NCBI GenBank assembly: GCA_945788625.1
Contig: CALZMQ010000016.1
Span: 143,181 to 207,180, forward strand
Source: an uncultured Woeseiaceae bacterium
Lineage (GTDB): Bacteria > Pseudomonadota > Gammaproteobacteria > Steroidobacterales > Woeseiaceae
Length of the DNA: 64,000 nucleotides
Direction of reading: 5' to 3'
Positions 34,735 to 42,912 of this stretch are shown here, one piece after another (position 1 is the first letter of the stretch; each line of letters opens with the position of its first letter). Under the pieces are notes generated by a model that had not been told where the DNA came from, searched no databases, and worked only from the letters and a program-made list of their open reading frames with translations. Made by a program: the position numbers and the translations under genes.

Positions 34735-35295
34735 TCACCGCTCCTGCGGTCGATCGCGATCCCAGAGAACCTCACTACCGGACTCGGCGCGAGCCAGCAC
34801 GCGTGCGACAACAAACAGCAGGTCGGAGAGGCGATTCAGGTACCTGATCACTTGCGGCCTTACTTCCTCGATACCGGCGAGCGAGGTGCTGCGGCGCTCG
34901 GCGCGCCGCACGATGGTGCGTGCAAGGTGGCAGGCAGCGGCCGCCTGACCGCCGCCGGGCAGGATGAATTCCTTGAGCCGCGGCAGGTCGGTGTTGAATG
35001 CGTCGAGTTCCGTTTCCAGGCGATCGACGTACGCGTCCGTTACCGCGCTGTGGCCGGGTATGCAAAGCTCGCCGCCGAGTTCGAACAGGTCGTGCTGTAC
35101 TTCGGTAAGACAGCGCCGGACCTCGTCGGGCACCGATTCAAAAGCGAGCACGGCACCAATAGCACTGTTCGCCTCGTCGACCGTGCCGTAGGCCTCGACA
35201 CGGGCACTGTCCTTGGGTGTGCGACTGCCATCGCCGAGGCCCGTGGTGCCATCGTCGCCGGTACGCGTATAGATTTTGCTCAATCGGTTTCCCAT
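34735..35295 (-). CDS. Cob(I)alamin adenosyltransferase, PduO type
   Basis: 186 residues. Transfers the adenosyl group of ATP to cob(I)alamin to make coenzyme B12. N-terminal ATP site IYTRTGDDGTTGLGDGSR, then VEAYGTVDEANSAIG, and C-terminal CHLARTIVRRAERRS ... VIRYLNRLSDLLFVVAR. It lies 16 bp downstream of btuB on the same strand, so it is in the riboswitch-controlled unit: uptake followed by activation. Confidence 0.95.
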   Translation of the reverse strand: MGNRLSKIYTRTGDDGTTGLGDGSRTPKDSARVEAYGTVDEANSAIGAVLAFESVPDEVRRCLTEVQHDLFELGGELCIPGHSAVTDAYVDRLETELDAFNTDLPRLKEFILPGGGQAAAACHLARTIVRRAERRSTSLAGIEEVRPQVIRYLNRLSDLLFVVARVLARAESGSEVLWDRDRPQER

Positions 35296-35311
35296 GCGTT
35301 GCTCCGTTTCA

Positions 35312-37084
35312 TTACCGGCGGTATTTCAGCTCGAGAAAAGCGCTGCGTTCCTGCATGCGATAGCTTGCGGCCGTCTGGTATGCCGTATCCAACAGGTTTT
35401 CAATGCGCGCGTTTAGCTGCCACTCGTCGTTGAGGCGCAATTGCCCCGTCAGGTTAGCGACCACATAACCTGCAAGCCCGACCCCACCGAAGTCTCTCCG
35501 ATCGCCGTTGGCGAGTACCGAGAGGCCCACGCGATGCTCGCCGATGTTGCGCGTATAGCTGATCGTCGCGGACTGTTCGGCGCGGCGCAGAAGTCGGCTG
35601 CCGGTGCTGGCGTTGTCTGCCTCCTGGCGGACTACGTCCAGGCGGAACAATGCGTTCTCGCCACGGTATTCGTAGCCTGCCTGCAAGCCGCGAATTCTCG
35701 CCTTGTCGATGTTCTGCAACGTAAAGGACTGCAGGTCGAATTCGATCAGGTCTTCGATTTCGTTCGCGTAGTACTCGAGGTCGACACGATGCCGGCCACC
35801 GGGTGCGTAGCGCAGGCCGAACTGTAACTCATCGGCGAGTTCGGGTTGCAGGTCCGGACTGCCGCCGAAACCGTAGCGATCGCTGGCGTCGGGAGCACGA
35901 AACGCGTGGCCGAGCCCGGCGTTGATCGTCCAGGCATCGCTGAGTTCGAATGCGTATTCGGCGTTCCAGGTTGTGTGGCGGCCGAAGGATTCATGATCGC
36001 TCAGGCGCAGTGCGGCGAAACCCTTGTGCCGCCCGCGCGAGACCTGCTCCTGGACGAATACGGCACGGACATGGGTATCCTCGTCGAAACCGGAGCCGAA
36101 CGATAGGGTTTTCGCGTCTTCCTGAACGGCGTACAGGCCGCCCGTAAACGTATGGTTTTCGAATGCGTGGCTGTATTGCCAGTCGAGGCTGAGTCGTCCG
36201 GATTCGACGAAATCGGGCGACTGTCGCTGGCGAACTTCGTCCTGCATGAAGGCCACGATCAGCTTGCTGTTGCCGCTTGCCGCGACTTTCGAGTCCAGCC
36301 CGAGCGCGGTTACGGCATTGACGAAATCCTGCTCCACGGGGCTCAGGAAGAAGTCGAGATACTCGGCGGTGCCTTCGCCACGCCAGTGTCGAACGCTGAT
36401 CTCGTGGGCGCCGAATTGCCGCGCTGCGTAGAAATTCGCCGCGAGGTTGTCGAAGCCGCGCTCCAGGTCCGAATCGATGCGTGGCGCGTAACCATCGGTG
36501 CTTTGCCAGTCGAGCGTTACGCCGAATTCGCCGGCGCTGCCTCGATTACCCGCCGAAACGTGCCCGGCCTGCGACGACAAATCGCCTGCGCCGAGTCCGG
36601 CCTCGAAATAGCCCGAGTCCGCGCGCCTTGTGATGATGTTGATAACCCCGCCGATGGCATCCGTGCCGAACAACGCGGATCTTGCGCCTTTCACAATTTC
36701 GACACGCTCGATGACTTCCGGCGAAATGTTCTGAATCGCTGCACCACCGATGGTACCCGGGTTCATGCGAACGCCGTCGACGAGCACCAGCGTGTGATTA
36801 CTTTCGGTACCGCGAAGAAAGACCGAGGTCGCCTGGCCCGGGCCACCGTTGCGCCCGATGTCGATGCCGGCTTCGAATCGCAGCAACTCCGCGAGGTCGG
36901 ATGCCAGCGACAATTCGATGTCTTCGCGCGTGATTATGCTGACGGGTACCGTCGCATCGGACAACGGGATTTCAGTGCGCGTTGCGGTAACGACGATCGT
37001 GTCGCCGGCGCCGATATCCGCCGCCGTCGACAGGATGGGCGCCGACAGGAACACTGCCATCGCCATCGAAAAGGGAGCTTTCAT
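35312..37084 (-). CDS. btuB: TonB-dependent outer membrane B12 receptor BtuB
   Basis: 590 residues from ATG 37084 (AGGAG site upstream; signal MKAPFSMAMAVFLSAP). TonB box region DTIVVTATRTEIPLSDATVPV, plug domain (LLRFEAGIDIGRNGGPGQATSVFLRG; LVLVDGVRMNPGT), then a 22-strand barrel ending in SAFLELKYRR. The last residues are Arg rather than the usual aromatic, a small oddity for barrel assembly. Controlled by the cobalamin riboswitch just upstream. Frame is open 41 codons further 5' through the riboswitch, rejected. Confidence 0.93.
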   Translation of the reverse strand: MKAPFSMAMAVFLSAPILSTAADIGAGDTIVVTATRTEIPLSDATVPVSIITREDIELSLASDLAELLRFEAGIDIGRNGGPGQATSVFLRGTESNHTLVLVDGVRMNPGTIGGAAIQNISPEVIERVEIVKGARSALFGTDAIGGVINIITRRADSGYFEAGLGAGDLSSQAGHVSAGNRGSAGEFGVTLDWQSTDGYAPRIDSDLERGFDNLAANFYAARQFGAHEISVRHWRGEGTAEYLDFFLSPVEQDFVNAVTALGLDSKVAASGNSKLIVAFMQDEVRQRQSPDFVESGRLSLDWQYSHAFENHTFTGGLYAVQEDAKTLSFGSGFDEDTHVRAVFVQEQVSRGRHKGFAALRLSDHESFGRHTTWNAEYAFELSDAWTINAGLGHAFRAPDASDRYGFGGSPDLQPELADELQFGLRYAPGGRHRVDLEYYANEIEDLIEFDLQSFTLQNIDKARIRGLQAGYEYRGENALFRLDVVRQEADNASTGSRLLRRAEQSATISYTRNIGEHRVGLSVLANGDRRDFGGVGLAGYVVANLTGQLRLNDEWQLNARIENLLDTAYQTAASYRMQERSAFLELKYRR

Positions 37085-37206
37085 TCCGCGTTTCTCCTGC
37101 GTGCCGCCCGCACGCCGTTCATTCTTATTGATGAATGCTGCGGTGGGAGCCGGGACGGCAGGAGCGCCGGTCCGAATCTGCGCCCGCCGCGCCATTCGCG
37201 TAATCA

Positions 37207-37455
37207 CCGGGCCGGTCTCCGGGCTGACGAGCGGATTGCTCCTGCCGTAGCGCCTTCCCGCGAACTCGCATGGTTCGCAGTGGCTCTGTGCCGGCGACCG
37301 CTGGCTGAAAAGACATCAATCGACGATACAGGGGCTACGGTTTAACTCGATCACCGTTGCGGGGGCAGCACCGGAATAGCGCAGTCGAACTGACAATCGA
37401 CGTGGCGACACCGGCTTCCCGTTCACCCGAAACAAGCCATTTCGGGTTCACCTGA
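37207..37455 (-). promoter_or_regulatory. Cobalamin riboswitch in the btuB leader
   Basis: Read on the minus strand, all conserved blocks are present in order: GGGAAGCCGGTG (37409-37420), CTGCCCCCGCAACGGTGA (37351-37368), GCCACTG, GGGAAGGC, and the B12 box AGCCCGGAGACCGGCC (37210-37225). The B12 box lies about 125 bases before the btuB ATG. Binding of adenosylcobalamin is expected to repress btuB and the adenosyltransferase. The promoter should lie at about 37460-37540; I see no clear hexamers. The rest of the 37085-37577 gap holds no gene. Confidence 0.95.
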
Positions 37456-37577
37456 TGAAGCGCCGACGATAGGCAGGTGACGTAGGGCTGTCAAGTGCGC
37501 CTGGTCGGAAGCTCCCTTGTTTATTGATTCACTTGCGGCCATAGTGGCGCCGTTTACCCGAGACGGCAGGGCACGTT

Positions 37578-38372
37578 GTGGAGAGTTACCCCGAGGAAAG
37601 CGCCTCCGGCGAGATGCGCGTCGCGATGGCGGCCGCGCGAGAGGCGGCCGAAATCAGCCGCAGCTATTATGCCGGTAATTTCACGGTTACGACCAAAGCC
37701 GATTTGACGCCGGTGACGCAGGCGGATGTCGAGTGCGAGCAGGCGATCCGCAAGACGATACTCGAGCGCTTTCCGGAGCACGGATTCTACGGCGAGGAAA
37801 CCGGACGCACGCGCGAGGATGCCGATTACCTGTGGCTCGTGGATCCGATTGATGGCACCAAGGGCTTCGTTCGCCAGTACCCGTTTTTTTCCACGCAGAT
37901 CGCGCTGATGCACAAGGGCGAGATCGTTCTTGGAGTATCCAGCGGTACGATGATGGACGAACTCGCCTGGGCAGAGAAAGGCAGGGGTGCGTGGCTCAAC
38001 GGCAAACGTCTGTCGATCAGTGCCATCGATGACCCCGATTGCGCGGCGGTGTCCGTCGGCAACCTGAAATCGCTCGCCGGCAGCGAGGGATGGGCATCGC
38101 TGGGCGGCATCGTCGAACGCGCCGACCGTATCCGCGGTTACGGCGACTTCTATCACTATCATCTGCTTGCCGCGGGCAAGATCGAAGCCGTCATCGAGTC
38201 GGACGTGAACATCCTGGATATCGCCGCGCTGTCGATCATCGTGACCGAAGCCGGGGGCGTGTTCACCGACCTCAACGGCGCACGGCCGCAGCTCGGCATT
38301 CGCTCGGTGCTCGCGTCGAACCCGTCGCTGCACCGCCAGTATCTAGAGGTCTTGCGAGGCCACGTCGCCTGA
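37578..38372 (+). CDS. Inositol-monophosphatase family phosphatase (HisN-like)
   Basis: 264 residues from GTG 37578; ATG 37614 is a plausible later start. Mg-dependent phosphatase motifs: EEFPEHGFYGEET-like (HGFYGEETGR), WLVDPIDGTKGFVRQ and DVNILDIAALSIIVTEAGG. The short loops and FVRQYPFF segment resemble histidinol-phosphate phosphatases of the IMPase family. Inositol or PAP phosphatase activity cannot be excluded. The final 30 bp overlap the convergent ABC ATPase gene. Confidence 0.85.
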   Translation: MESYPEESASGEMRVAMAAAREAAEISRSYYAGNFTVTTKADLTPVTQADVECEQAIRKTILERFPEHGFYGEETGRTREDADYLWLVDPIDGTKGFVRQYPFFSTQIALMHKGEIVLGVSSGTMMDELAWAEKGRGAWLNGKRLSISAIDDPDCAAVSVGNLKSLAGSEGWASLGGIVERADRIRGYGDFYHYHLLAAGKIEAVIESDVNILDIAALSIIVTEAGGVFTDLNGARPQLGIRSVLASNPSLHRQYLEVLRGHVA

Positions 38373-39164
38373 TGCAATGAACAGTTTGTGCGATCGCCAC
38401 GGCACCGCTTCCATCGGTGTCGAGTACAGCGCGCTCAGGCGCTCCGCATCCAGGATGTCGCCGGTCGCGCCGAGGTCCCAGCGGCCGTCACCGTACAGTA
38501 GCAGGCAGCGGTCGGCATAGCGCACCGCAAGATTGACGTCGTGCAGGCTGGCGATCACGATTGCACCCTCATCCGCCATGTCACGGAATAACTGCAGTGC
38601 ATCGAGCTGGTGCTGCGGGTCGAGGTGGTTGGTCGGTTCGTCGAGCAGGTAGACATCCGGTTGTTGCGTCAGCACCTGGGCGATCGCAAGCCGCCGTCGT
38701 TCGCCGCCGGACAGGGTCAGGACATCGCGATTCGCCAGGCCCTGCAGGCCGACTGACGCCAGTGCCATGGTCGCCGCCGCGTAATCGTGTTCCGACTCCC
38801 AGCTCAGGCGTCCGATATGCGGATGCCGGCCGATCATCGCCGTATCGAGCACCGTCGCCGGGAAAATATCGTCGACGTGCTGCGGCAGCAGCGCGAGATG
38901 CCTGGCGATCTCCTGGCGTCGGGTCGCGGCGACGTCATTGCCGTTGACCGAGACCTCTCCCATGTCCCTGTCGCGCAAGCCGGCCAGCGTGTGCATGGTC
39001 AGCGATTTCCCGGAACCGTTTTGCCCGAGTATGGCGAGCAGCTCGCCGCCGCTGACCTGCAACGCCAGTTCGTCCACGAGCAGGCGGCCGGCAACGCTCA
39101 CGCGGAGATTGCGGCAGTAAAACGTCGATGTGTCGGCGCGGTGCATCGGCCGAGCGTAGCTCAC
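38343..39164 (-). CDS. btuD: ABC transporter ATPase, BtuD/FecE type
   Basis: 273 residues (GTG 39164; ATG 39146 also possible). Walker A GQNGSGKS, Q-loop LLPQHVDD, signature LSGGERRRLAIAQ, Walker B VYLLDEPTNHLDP, switch His in IASLHDVN. Class of iron-siderophore/heme/B12 import ATPases. Because btuF and btuB are close and a FecCD permease is at 51.2 kb, I infer a cobalamin role, but it lies at the end of an operon with an amidase and metallopeptidase-like gene (23 bp gap). Symbol is tentative. Confidence 0.78.
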   Translation of the reverse strand: MSYARPMHRADTSTFYCRNLRVSVAGRLLVDELALQVSGGELLAILGQNGSGKSLTMHTLAGLRDRDMGEVSVNGNDVAATRRQEIARHLALLPQHVDDIFPATVLDTAMIGRHPHIGRLSWESEHDYAAATMALASVGLQGLANRDVLTLSGGERRRLAIAQVLTQQPDVYLLDEPTNHLDPQHQLDALQLFRDMADEGAIVIASLHDVNLAVRYADRCLLLYGDGRWDLGATGDILDAERLSALYSTPMEAVPWRSHKLFIASGDVASQDL

Positions 39165-39187
39165 GGCGCCGCGCAGAAAAAGCCGGG

Positions 39188-39958
39188 TTAGTCGGCCAGG
39201 TTGATTTCACGCGCCGTCAGCGGCCCGATGACGGCGTACTTGAGGCTCTTCGGGATGACCGAGTCGTCGGCGGCAAGTGCGATACGGCCGCCCATGATCT
39301 CGGCGTAGCGCTGCGGGTACAGCGGCTTTCGATCGGGTTCTGCGAGGCCGTCGGGTCCGATCGGATGCCCGTCGTATGGGCTGTACTTGTCGGTCGCACC
39401 AAGCGTATGCAGGAATTCGTGCGCGATGATGACGTTGTTCGTGCCGCGCTGGCGCCGGCTCGCGTAGGCATTGACGATACCGACCATACCTTTCTGCAGG
39501 CCCACCGAGTTTTCCAGCATGATGGTCGAGTCCGGCGCGTGGTAGCGCACGAATATGCGGACGTCGGGGTCGATGCGATCCTGCTCGTCCGTGACGCCGC
39601 TCGCCCACCAGCGCATTTTCAGTGACCACCACATCACCGACATGACGTTCGGGCTGCCGGGGAGTTCGGGCGGCTGCTCCCTGACCGGCTGCCCCAGTTC
39701 GACCCGAACCGGTCTTGGCACACTGCTGGAATAGCGTTCCGTCTCCCGCGTGATAAAGGCTTCGATGGCCTCGAAGTCACGTAGCTTGAGATCCTCGATG
39801 TACTTGGCCGATTTGGCGCTGCCGTCGCCGTTGATCGGATAGACCTTGACCCAGAGGCTGTTGTTCCAGTCAGTGCTGCGGGCCTGTGTCAGCCAGGTGC
39901 TGACCGCCACGAAGAACAGTACGAATAGCAGGATCGATATGCGAACAGCTTTGAACAT
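39188..39958 (-). CDS. Membrane-anchored putative zinc metallopeptidase
   Basis: 256 residues. N-terminal hydrophobic helix (ISILLFVLFFVAVSTWL) suggests a signal anchor with the rest in the periplasm. The motif HEFLHTLGATDKY is a HExxH zinc site with a downstream Gly and Asp, metzincin-like, and it is preceded by a hydrophobic NNVIIA strand as in active sites. I do not recognise a named family; conserved proteins of this type are annotated as hypothetical. It sits in an operon between an amidase and an ABC ATPase. Confidence 0.7.
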   Translation of the reverse strand: MFKAVRISILLFVLFFVAVSTWLTQARSTDWNNSLWVKVYPINGDGSAKSAKYIEDLKLRDFEAIEAFITRETERYSSSVPRPVRVELGQPVREQPPELPGSPNVMSVMWWSLKMRWWASGVTDEQDRIDPDVRIFVRYHAPDSTIMLENSVGLQKGMVGIVNAYASRRQRGTNNVIIAHEFLHTLGATDKYSPYDGHPIGPDGLAEPDRKPLYPQRYAEIMGGRIALAADDSVIPKSLKYAVIGPLTAREINLAD

Positions 39959-39976
39959 CAGGTATACCCTGTGTTG

Positions 39977-41506
39977 TCAGAGATCGGGCGCGCGTCGTGC
40001 CCCCACAGCTTGCTCAAACGCATAGGCAATCTCTATGAGCTGTTTCTCATTCCAGGCTTTTCCGATGAATGAAACGCCGATCGGGAGCCCTGAGACGAAG
40101 CCGGCGGGCACGGTAATGCTCGGGTAGCCGGAAATCGCCGCCAGGGACGAGCTGCCGATGCCGTAGTTGTCGCCGTTGACGTGATCGATCATCCACGCAG
40201 GCCCGTTCGTCGGGACTATCAGCGCATCGAGCCCGTGCTCGTTCATGGCATCGTCAATAGCGCTTCTCGCGATGCGTCGGCTGGATTCCAGGGCTTCGTC
40301 GTAGGTCGGGTCGCTCAACGGTCCCATAGCCGCGGCCATCTCGAATATCTCCTGGCCAAAAATCGGCATGACCGTTTCGGCGTGCGCCTCGTTGAACGCG
40401 ATAAGGTCGGCAAGACTCTCGACCGGCGCCGCCGAGGTCTCCAGGTAAGCGTTCAGGTCCGCCTTGAATTCGTACTTGAGAACCTCGAACTCCGCGTCGC
40501 GCAGGTCGTCCGATTCGTATTCGATGTCGTCGACGGTCTCGGCGCCCTGTTCCTTGAGCGCCGCCACGCTCGCTTCGAAAATGGCCTCGACATGTGGGTT
40601 GGATTCGGCCCCGTGGTATGAGCGCAATATGCCGATGCGTTTGCCCCGCAGTCCGTCAGCCGTGAGGTTCGACGAGTAGTCATGATGTATTTCCGCGCCT
40701 GCCGTTGCCGGGTCCTCGGCATCGACACCCGTCATTGCCGTCAGCAGCATCGCGGCGTCGCGCACCGAACGTGCCATGGGCCCGGCCGTATCCTGGCTGT
40801 GGGCGATCGGGATGATGCCGCTGCGGCTGACCAGCCCGAGCGTCGGTTTGATGCCAACGATCCCGTTGACGCCGGCCGGACAGACGACCGAGCCGTCCGT
40901 CTCCGTGCCGACCGCAACCACGGTCAGGTTCGCGGACACGGCGACGGCGGAGCCGCTTGATGAACCGCAGGGAGAGCGCGCCGGATCGTAAGGATTACGC
41001 GTTTGTCCACCGACGCTGCTCCATCCGCTGGACGACCGCGTCGAGCGGAAGTTGGCCCACTCGCTGAGATTCGCTTTTCCGAGGATGACTGCGCCGGCAT
41101 CGCGCAGACGCTTTACGATGAAGGCGTCGCCGGACGGTGCATGCTCGGCCAGCGCGAGCGAGCCGGCGCTCGTGTACATCTGGTCCGCCGTGTCGATGTT
41201 GGCTTTTAGCACGACAGGGATGCCGTGCAGCGGTCCGCGTGGACCCGAATTGTGCCACTCCGCGTCGAGCGAGCGCGCAATGCTCAGGGCATCCGGGTTG
41301 ATTTCGATGATCGAATTGAGCTCCGGCCCGGCGTTATCGATGGCCTCGATCCGCTGGATATACCAGCGGATCAGCGACTCGGAGCTCAGTTCGCCGCGCT
41401 GCAGCCGGTCATGCAGGTCCGCAATGTACGCTTCCTCCAGGTCGCGAGCACCGCCGGAGCAGGCGGCGATCGCCACAAGGCACAGCGCGAGCCACGCTTT
41501 GTACAT
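39977..41506 (-). CDS. Amidase-signature lipoprotein
   Basis: 509 residues. N-terminus MYKAWLALCLVAIAACSGG is a lipoprotein signal (lipobox IAAC). Amidase signature: catalytic Lys in PVVLKANIDTAD, cis-Ser in CGSSSGSAVAVSA, nucleophile Ser in GTETDGSVVCPAG. Probably hydrolyses an amide in the periplasm; GatA function is excluded by the signal and context. 6 bp after the methyltransferase-like lipoprotein gene and 18 bp before the metallopeptidase-like gene. Confidence 0.88.
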   Translation of the reverse strand: MYKAWLALCLVAIAACSGGARDLEEAYIADLHDRLQRGELSSESLIRWYIQRIEAIDNAGPELNSIIEINPDALSIARSLDAEWHNSGPRGPLHGIPVVLKANIDTADQMYTSAGSLALAEHAPSGDAFIVKRLRDAGAVILGKANLSEWANFRSTRSSSGWSSVGGQTRNPYDPARSPCGSSSGSAVAVSANLTVVAVGTETDGSVVCPAGVNGIVGIKPTLGLVSRSGIIPIAHSQDTAGPMARSVRDAAMLLTAMTGVDAEDPATAGAEIHHDYSSNLTADGLRGKRIGILRSYHGAESNPHVEAIFEASVAALKEQGAETVDDIEYESDDLRDAEFEVLKYEFKADLNAYLETSAAPVESLADLIAFNEAHAETVMPIFGQEIFEMAAAMGPLSDPTYDEALESSRRIARSAIDDAMNEHGLDALIVPTNGPAWMIDHVNGDNYGIGSSSLAAISGYPSITVPAGFVSGLPIGVSFIGKAWNEKQLIEIAYAFEQAVGARRAPDL

Positions 41507-41512
41507 GCGTGA

Positions 41513-42331
41513 CTACGACTTCTTGAAGCGCATTACGAAGCGGTCGGTTTTGCCGCGCACCTCGGGATCGAACACAAGCTTGCTGTGATCGTCATCGGGG
41601 TTACGCAGCAGGTCGCTTTGGGCATCGAGTTCGAAGCCGGCGGCCTGCATCTCCGCGATGACGATCGCCGGGTCGATGCGGTGTACCGTATTGCCCGTCT
41701 CGGAAGATGCGCCTGCCGCCGCGTAATGGTCGACGACGCCGACGATGCCACCGGGTTTGACGCCTTCGTACAGTTCGGCGAGGAACGGCCCGACCTCGAT
41801 CTTCGGCCAGCCGCGATCCGGCGCCTCGTAATACAGGTCATGGAAGGACAGCACTAGCATAATGGCGTCGAACGACTCGGGTTCCAGGGACAGTTCGTTA
41901 TTCTCGGCCATGAGTACACTCGCGTTTGCGAGCCTGTCGTTCGCGTAGCGGTCGTGGAATTCATCGCCGACGAATTGCAGGTAGGCCTCGTTTGAGTGCG
42001 CCACGACGGAACCGCCGTCACCGACGACCGAGGCGATGATTTCCGTGTAATAACCGCCGCCCGAGAACATGTCCAGCACATGCATGTTTTGCCTGATACC
42101 GAGGAATTCGAGCACCTTGGCCGGCTTGCGCCCGGCGTCGCGGGCGCGGTCCGCCTCCGGTCGCGCCTCGTTTGCGACAGCCGCGAGGTACAACGATGAA
42201 TCCGGCTCGCTGGTAGTACCGGTCGCGGGTTCACCCGCCTGTTCGGCGGCCGGTGATTCGTGATGTTCGCTCGATTGCTGGTTGCAGGCCGCCAGGAATA
42301 TGGCGAACAGGATCATCGTAATGCTGCGCAT
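41513..42331 (-). CDS. Class I SAM-dependent methyltransferase-like lipoprotein
   Basis: 272 residues from ATG 42331. Signal MRSITMILFAIFLAACNQQ with lipobox LAAC, so secreted and lipidated, odd for a SAM enzyme because SAM is cytosolic. Methyltransferase fold: HVLDMFSGGGYYTEIIA (motif I), FDAIMLVLSFHDLYY, GGIVGVVDHYA. The family is known in proteobacteria with the same signal. It may bind rather than use a nucleoside ligand. First gene of a minus-strand operon. Confidence 0.8.
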   Translation of the reverse strand: MRSITMILFAIFLAACNQQSSEHHESPAAEQAGEPATGTTSEPDSSLYLAAVANEARPEADRARDAGRKPAKVLEFLGIRQNMHVLDMFSGGGYYTEIIASVVGDGGSVVAHSNEAYLQFVGDEFHDRYANDRLANASVLMAENNELSLEPESFDAIMLVLSFHDLYYEAPDRGWPKIEVGPFLAELYEGVKPGGIVGVVDHYAAAGASSETGNTVHRIDPAIVIAEMQAAGFELDAQSDLLRNPDDDHSKLVFDPEVRGKTDRFVMRFKKS

Positions 42332-42415
42332 GGTATATCGCCCTTCTTGTTTTGACGTGTAGTCCGACTCAATGGGCACGCATTAGTGCCCGGTGCTACA
42401 TTCTGCCAAAGAAAA

Positions 42416-42441
42416 AGCCCCGCGGCGTGAGCGGCGGGGCT
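42416..42441. terminator. Bidirectional intrinsic terminator
   Basis: AGCCCCGC at 42416-42423 pairs with GCGGGGCT at 42434-42441 over a 10-nt loop. The minus strand continues with TTTTTC and the plus strand with AAATTCTCTTTTT. On the minus strand it would end any transcript covering the orphan frame at 42477-42662. Confidence 0.75.
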
Positions 42442-42476
42442 AAATTCTCTTTTTCATCAAAAGAGGTAACTGTTCT

Positions 42477-42662
42477 TTAGTAACCGGTGACAGAGCTTTT
42501 TTTATTGTTATTGGATCTGGATCTTATTGTTTTTGTAGTTGTTTTTCTTCTGGCGTCTAAATCCTGTACCTGACCGTTTGAGTTACCGAAGACAGTTACA
42601 CTTCGCTTGGGCAGGATATTAAAAGCAAGACCTGTGCCAACAGACCCCGGGGGCGCCAGAAT
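42477..42662 (-). pseudogene. Orphan AT-rich reading frame, possibly a broken small gene
   Basis: 61 open codons without ATG/GTG/TTG start, ending at TAA 42477. The peptide reads as protein-like: LAFNILPKRSVTVFGNSNG, then QVQDLDARRKTTTKT and a basic, Ser/Asn-rich tail ending SVTGY. Codon use (AAA, AAT, AGA) differs from the GC-rich neighbours. An ATG at 42670 lies in another frame (MLEFWRPRG...); a one-base shift at the C5G4 run (about 42646-42654) would fuse it to this frame to give a ~64-residue protein. A terminator follows 36 bp later. Either a decayed transferred gene or chance; no family recognised. Confidence 0.35.
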
Positions 42663-42718
42663 TCAAGCATTTGGGGCCCGCGCGACTCCAGGCGCTGTCA
42701 GTCTCGGGGCGCTTTTGT

Positions 42719-42740
42719 AAAAAACCCCGACGAATTCGGG
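42719..42740 (-). terminator. Intrinsic terminator downstream of the amidohydrolase-like gene
   Basis: On the minus strand CCCGA and TCGGG pair over a 5-nt loop and are followed by six Ts. It lies ~170 bp past the stop at 42913 and may end the adh-ggt-amidohydrolase transcript. Confidence 0.55.
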
Positions 42741-42912
42741 CTCTTGGTGTCAAGCGTTAACATAAGACCCTGCGACAAGCCGATGAAGAATATAGAAAAA
42801 AAACGGTGACCAAGACTCCGGTCCCCGATATGGTCATCCTGTCACTATTTGGATTATGTCCAATAATTGGCCGGGCGCGACAATTCGCGATTTTTTCGCG
42901 CATTTTGTCAAG

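Larger units (their letters stand above)
42332..42912. other. 581-bp gap, AT-rich, with terminators and an orphan frame
   Basis: This intergenic stretch is markedly richer in A/T than its surroundings between about 42442 and 42620 (runs of T/A such as TTTTTTTATTGTTATT). It holds a bidirectional terminator (42416-42441), a minus-strand terminator (42719-42740), an eight-T tract on the minus strand at 42796-42803 after a weak stem, and small palindromes TTGGA-N5-TCCAA (42849-42863) and CGCGA-N5-TCGCG (42886-42900). No annotated gene fits, apart from the orphan frame listed separately. Confidence 0.6.

Noticed and set aside
37085..37207. 41-codon N-terminal extension of btuB
   Set aside because: It would precede the signal peptide and lies in the leader between the B12 box and the ribosome site.
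42883..42911. Minus-strand promoter starting with TTGACA at 42906-42911
   Set aside because: The -35 is perfect but no acceptable -10 occurs at 16-18 bp; it probably arises by chance next to the amidohydrolase-like stop.
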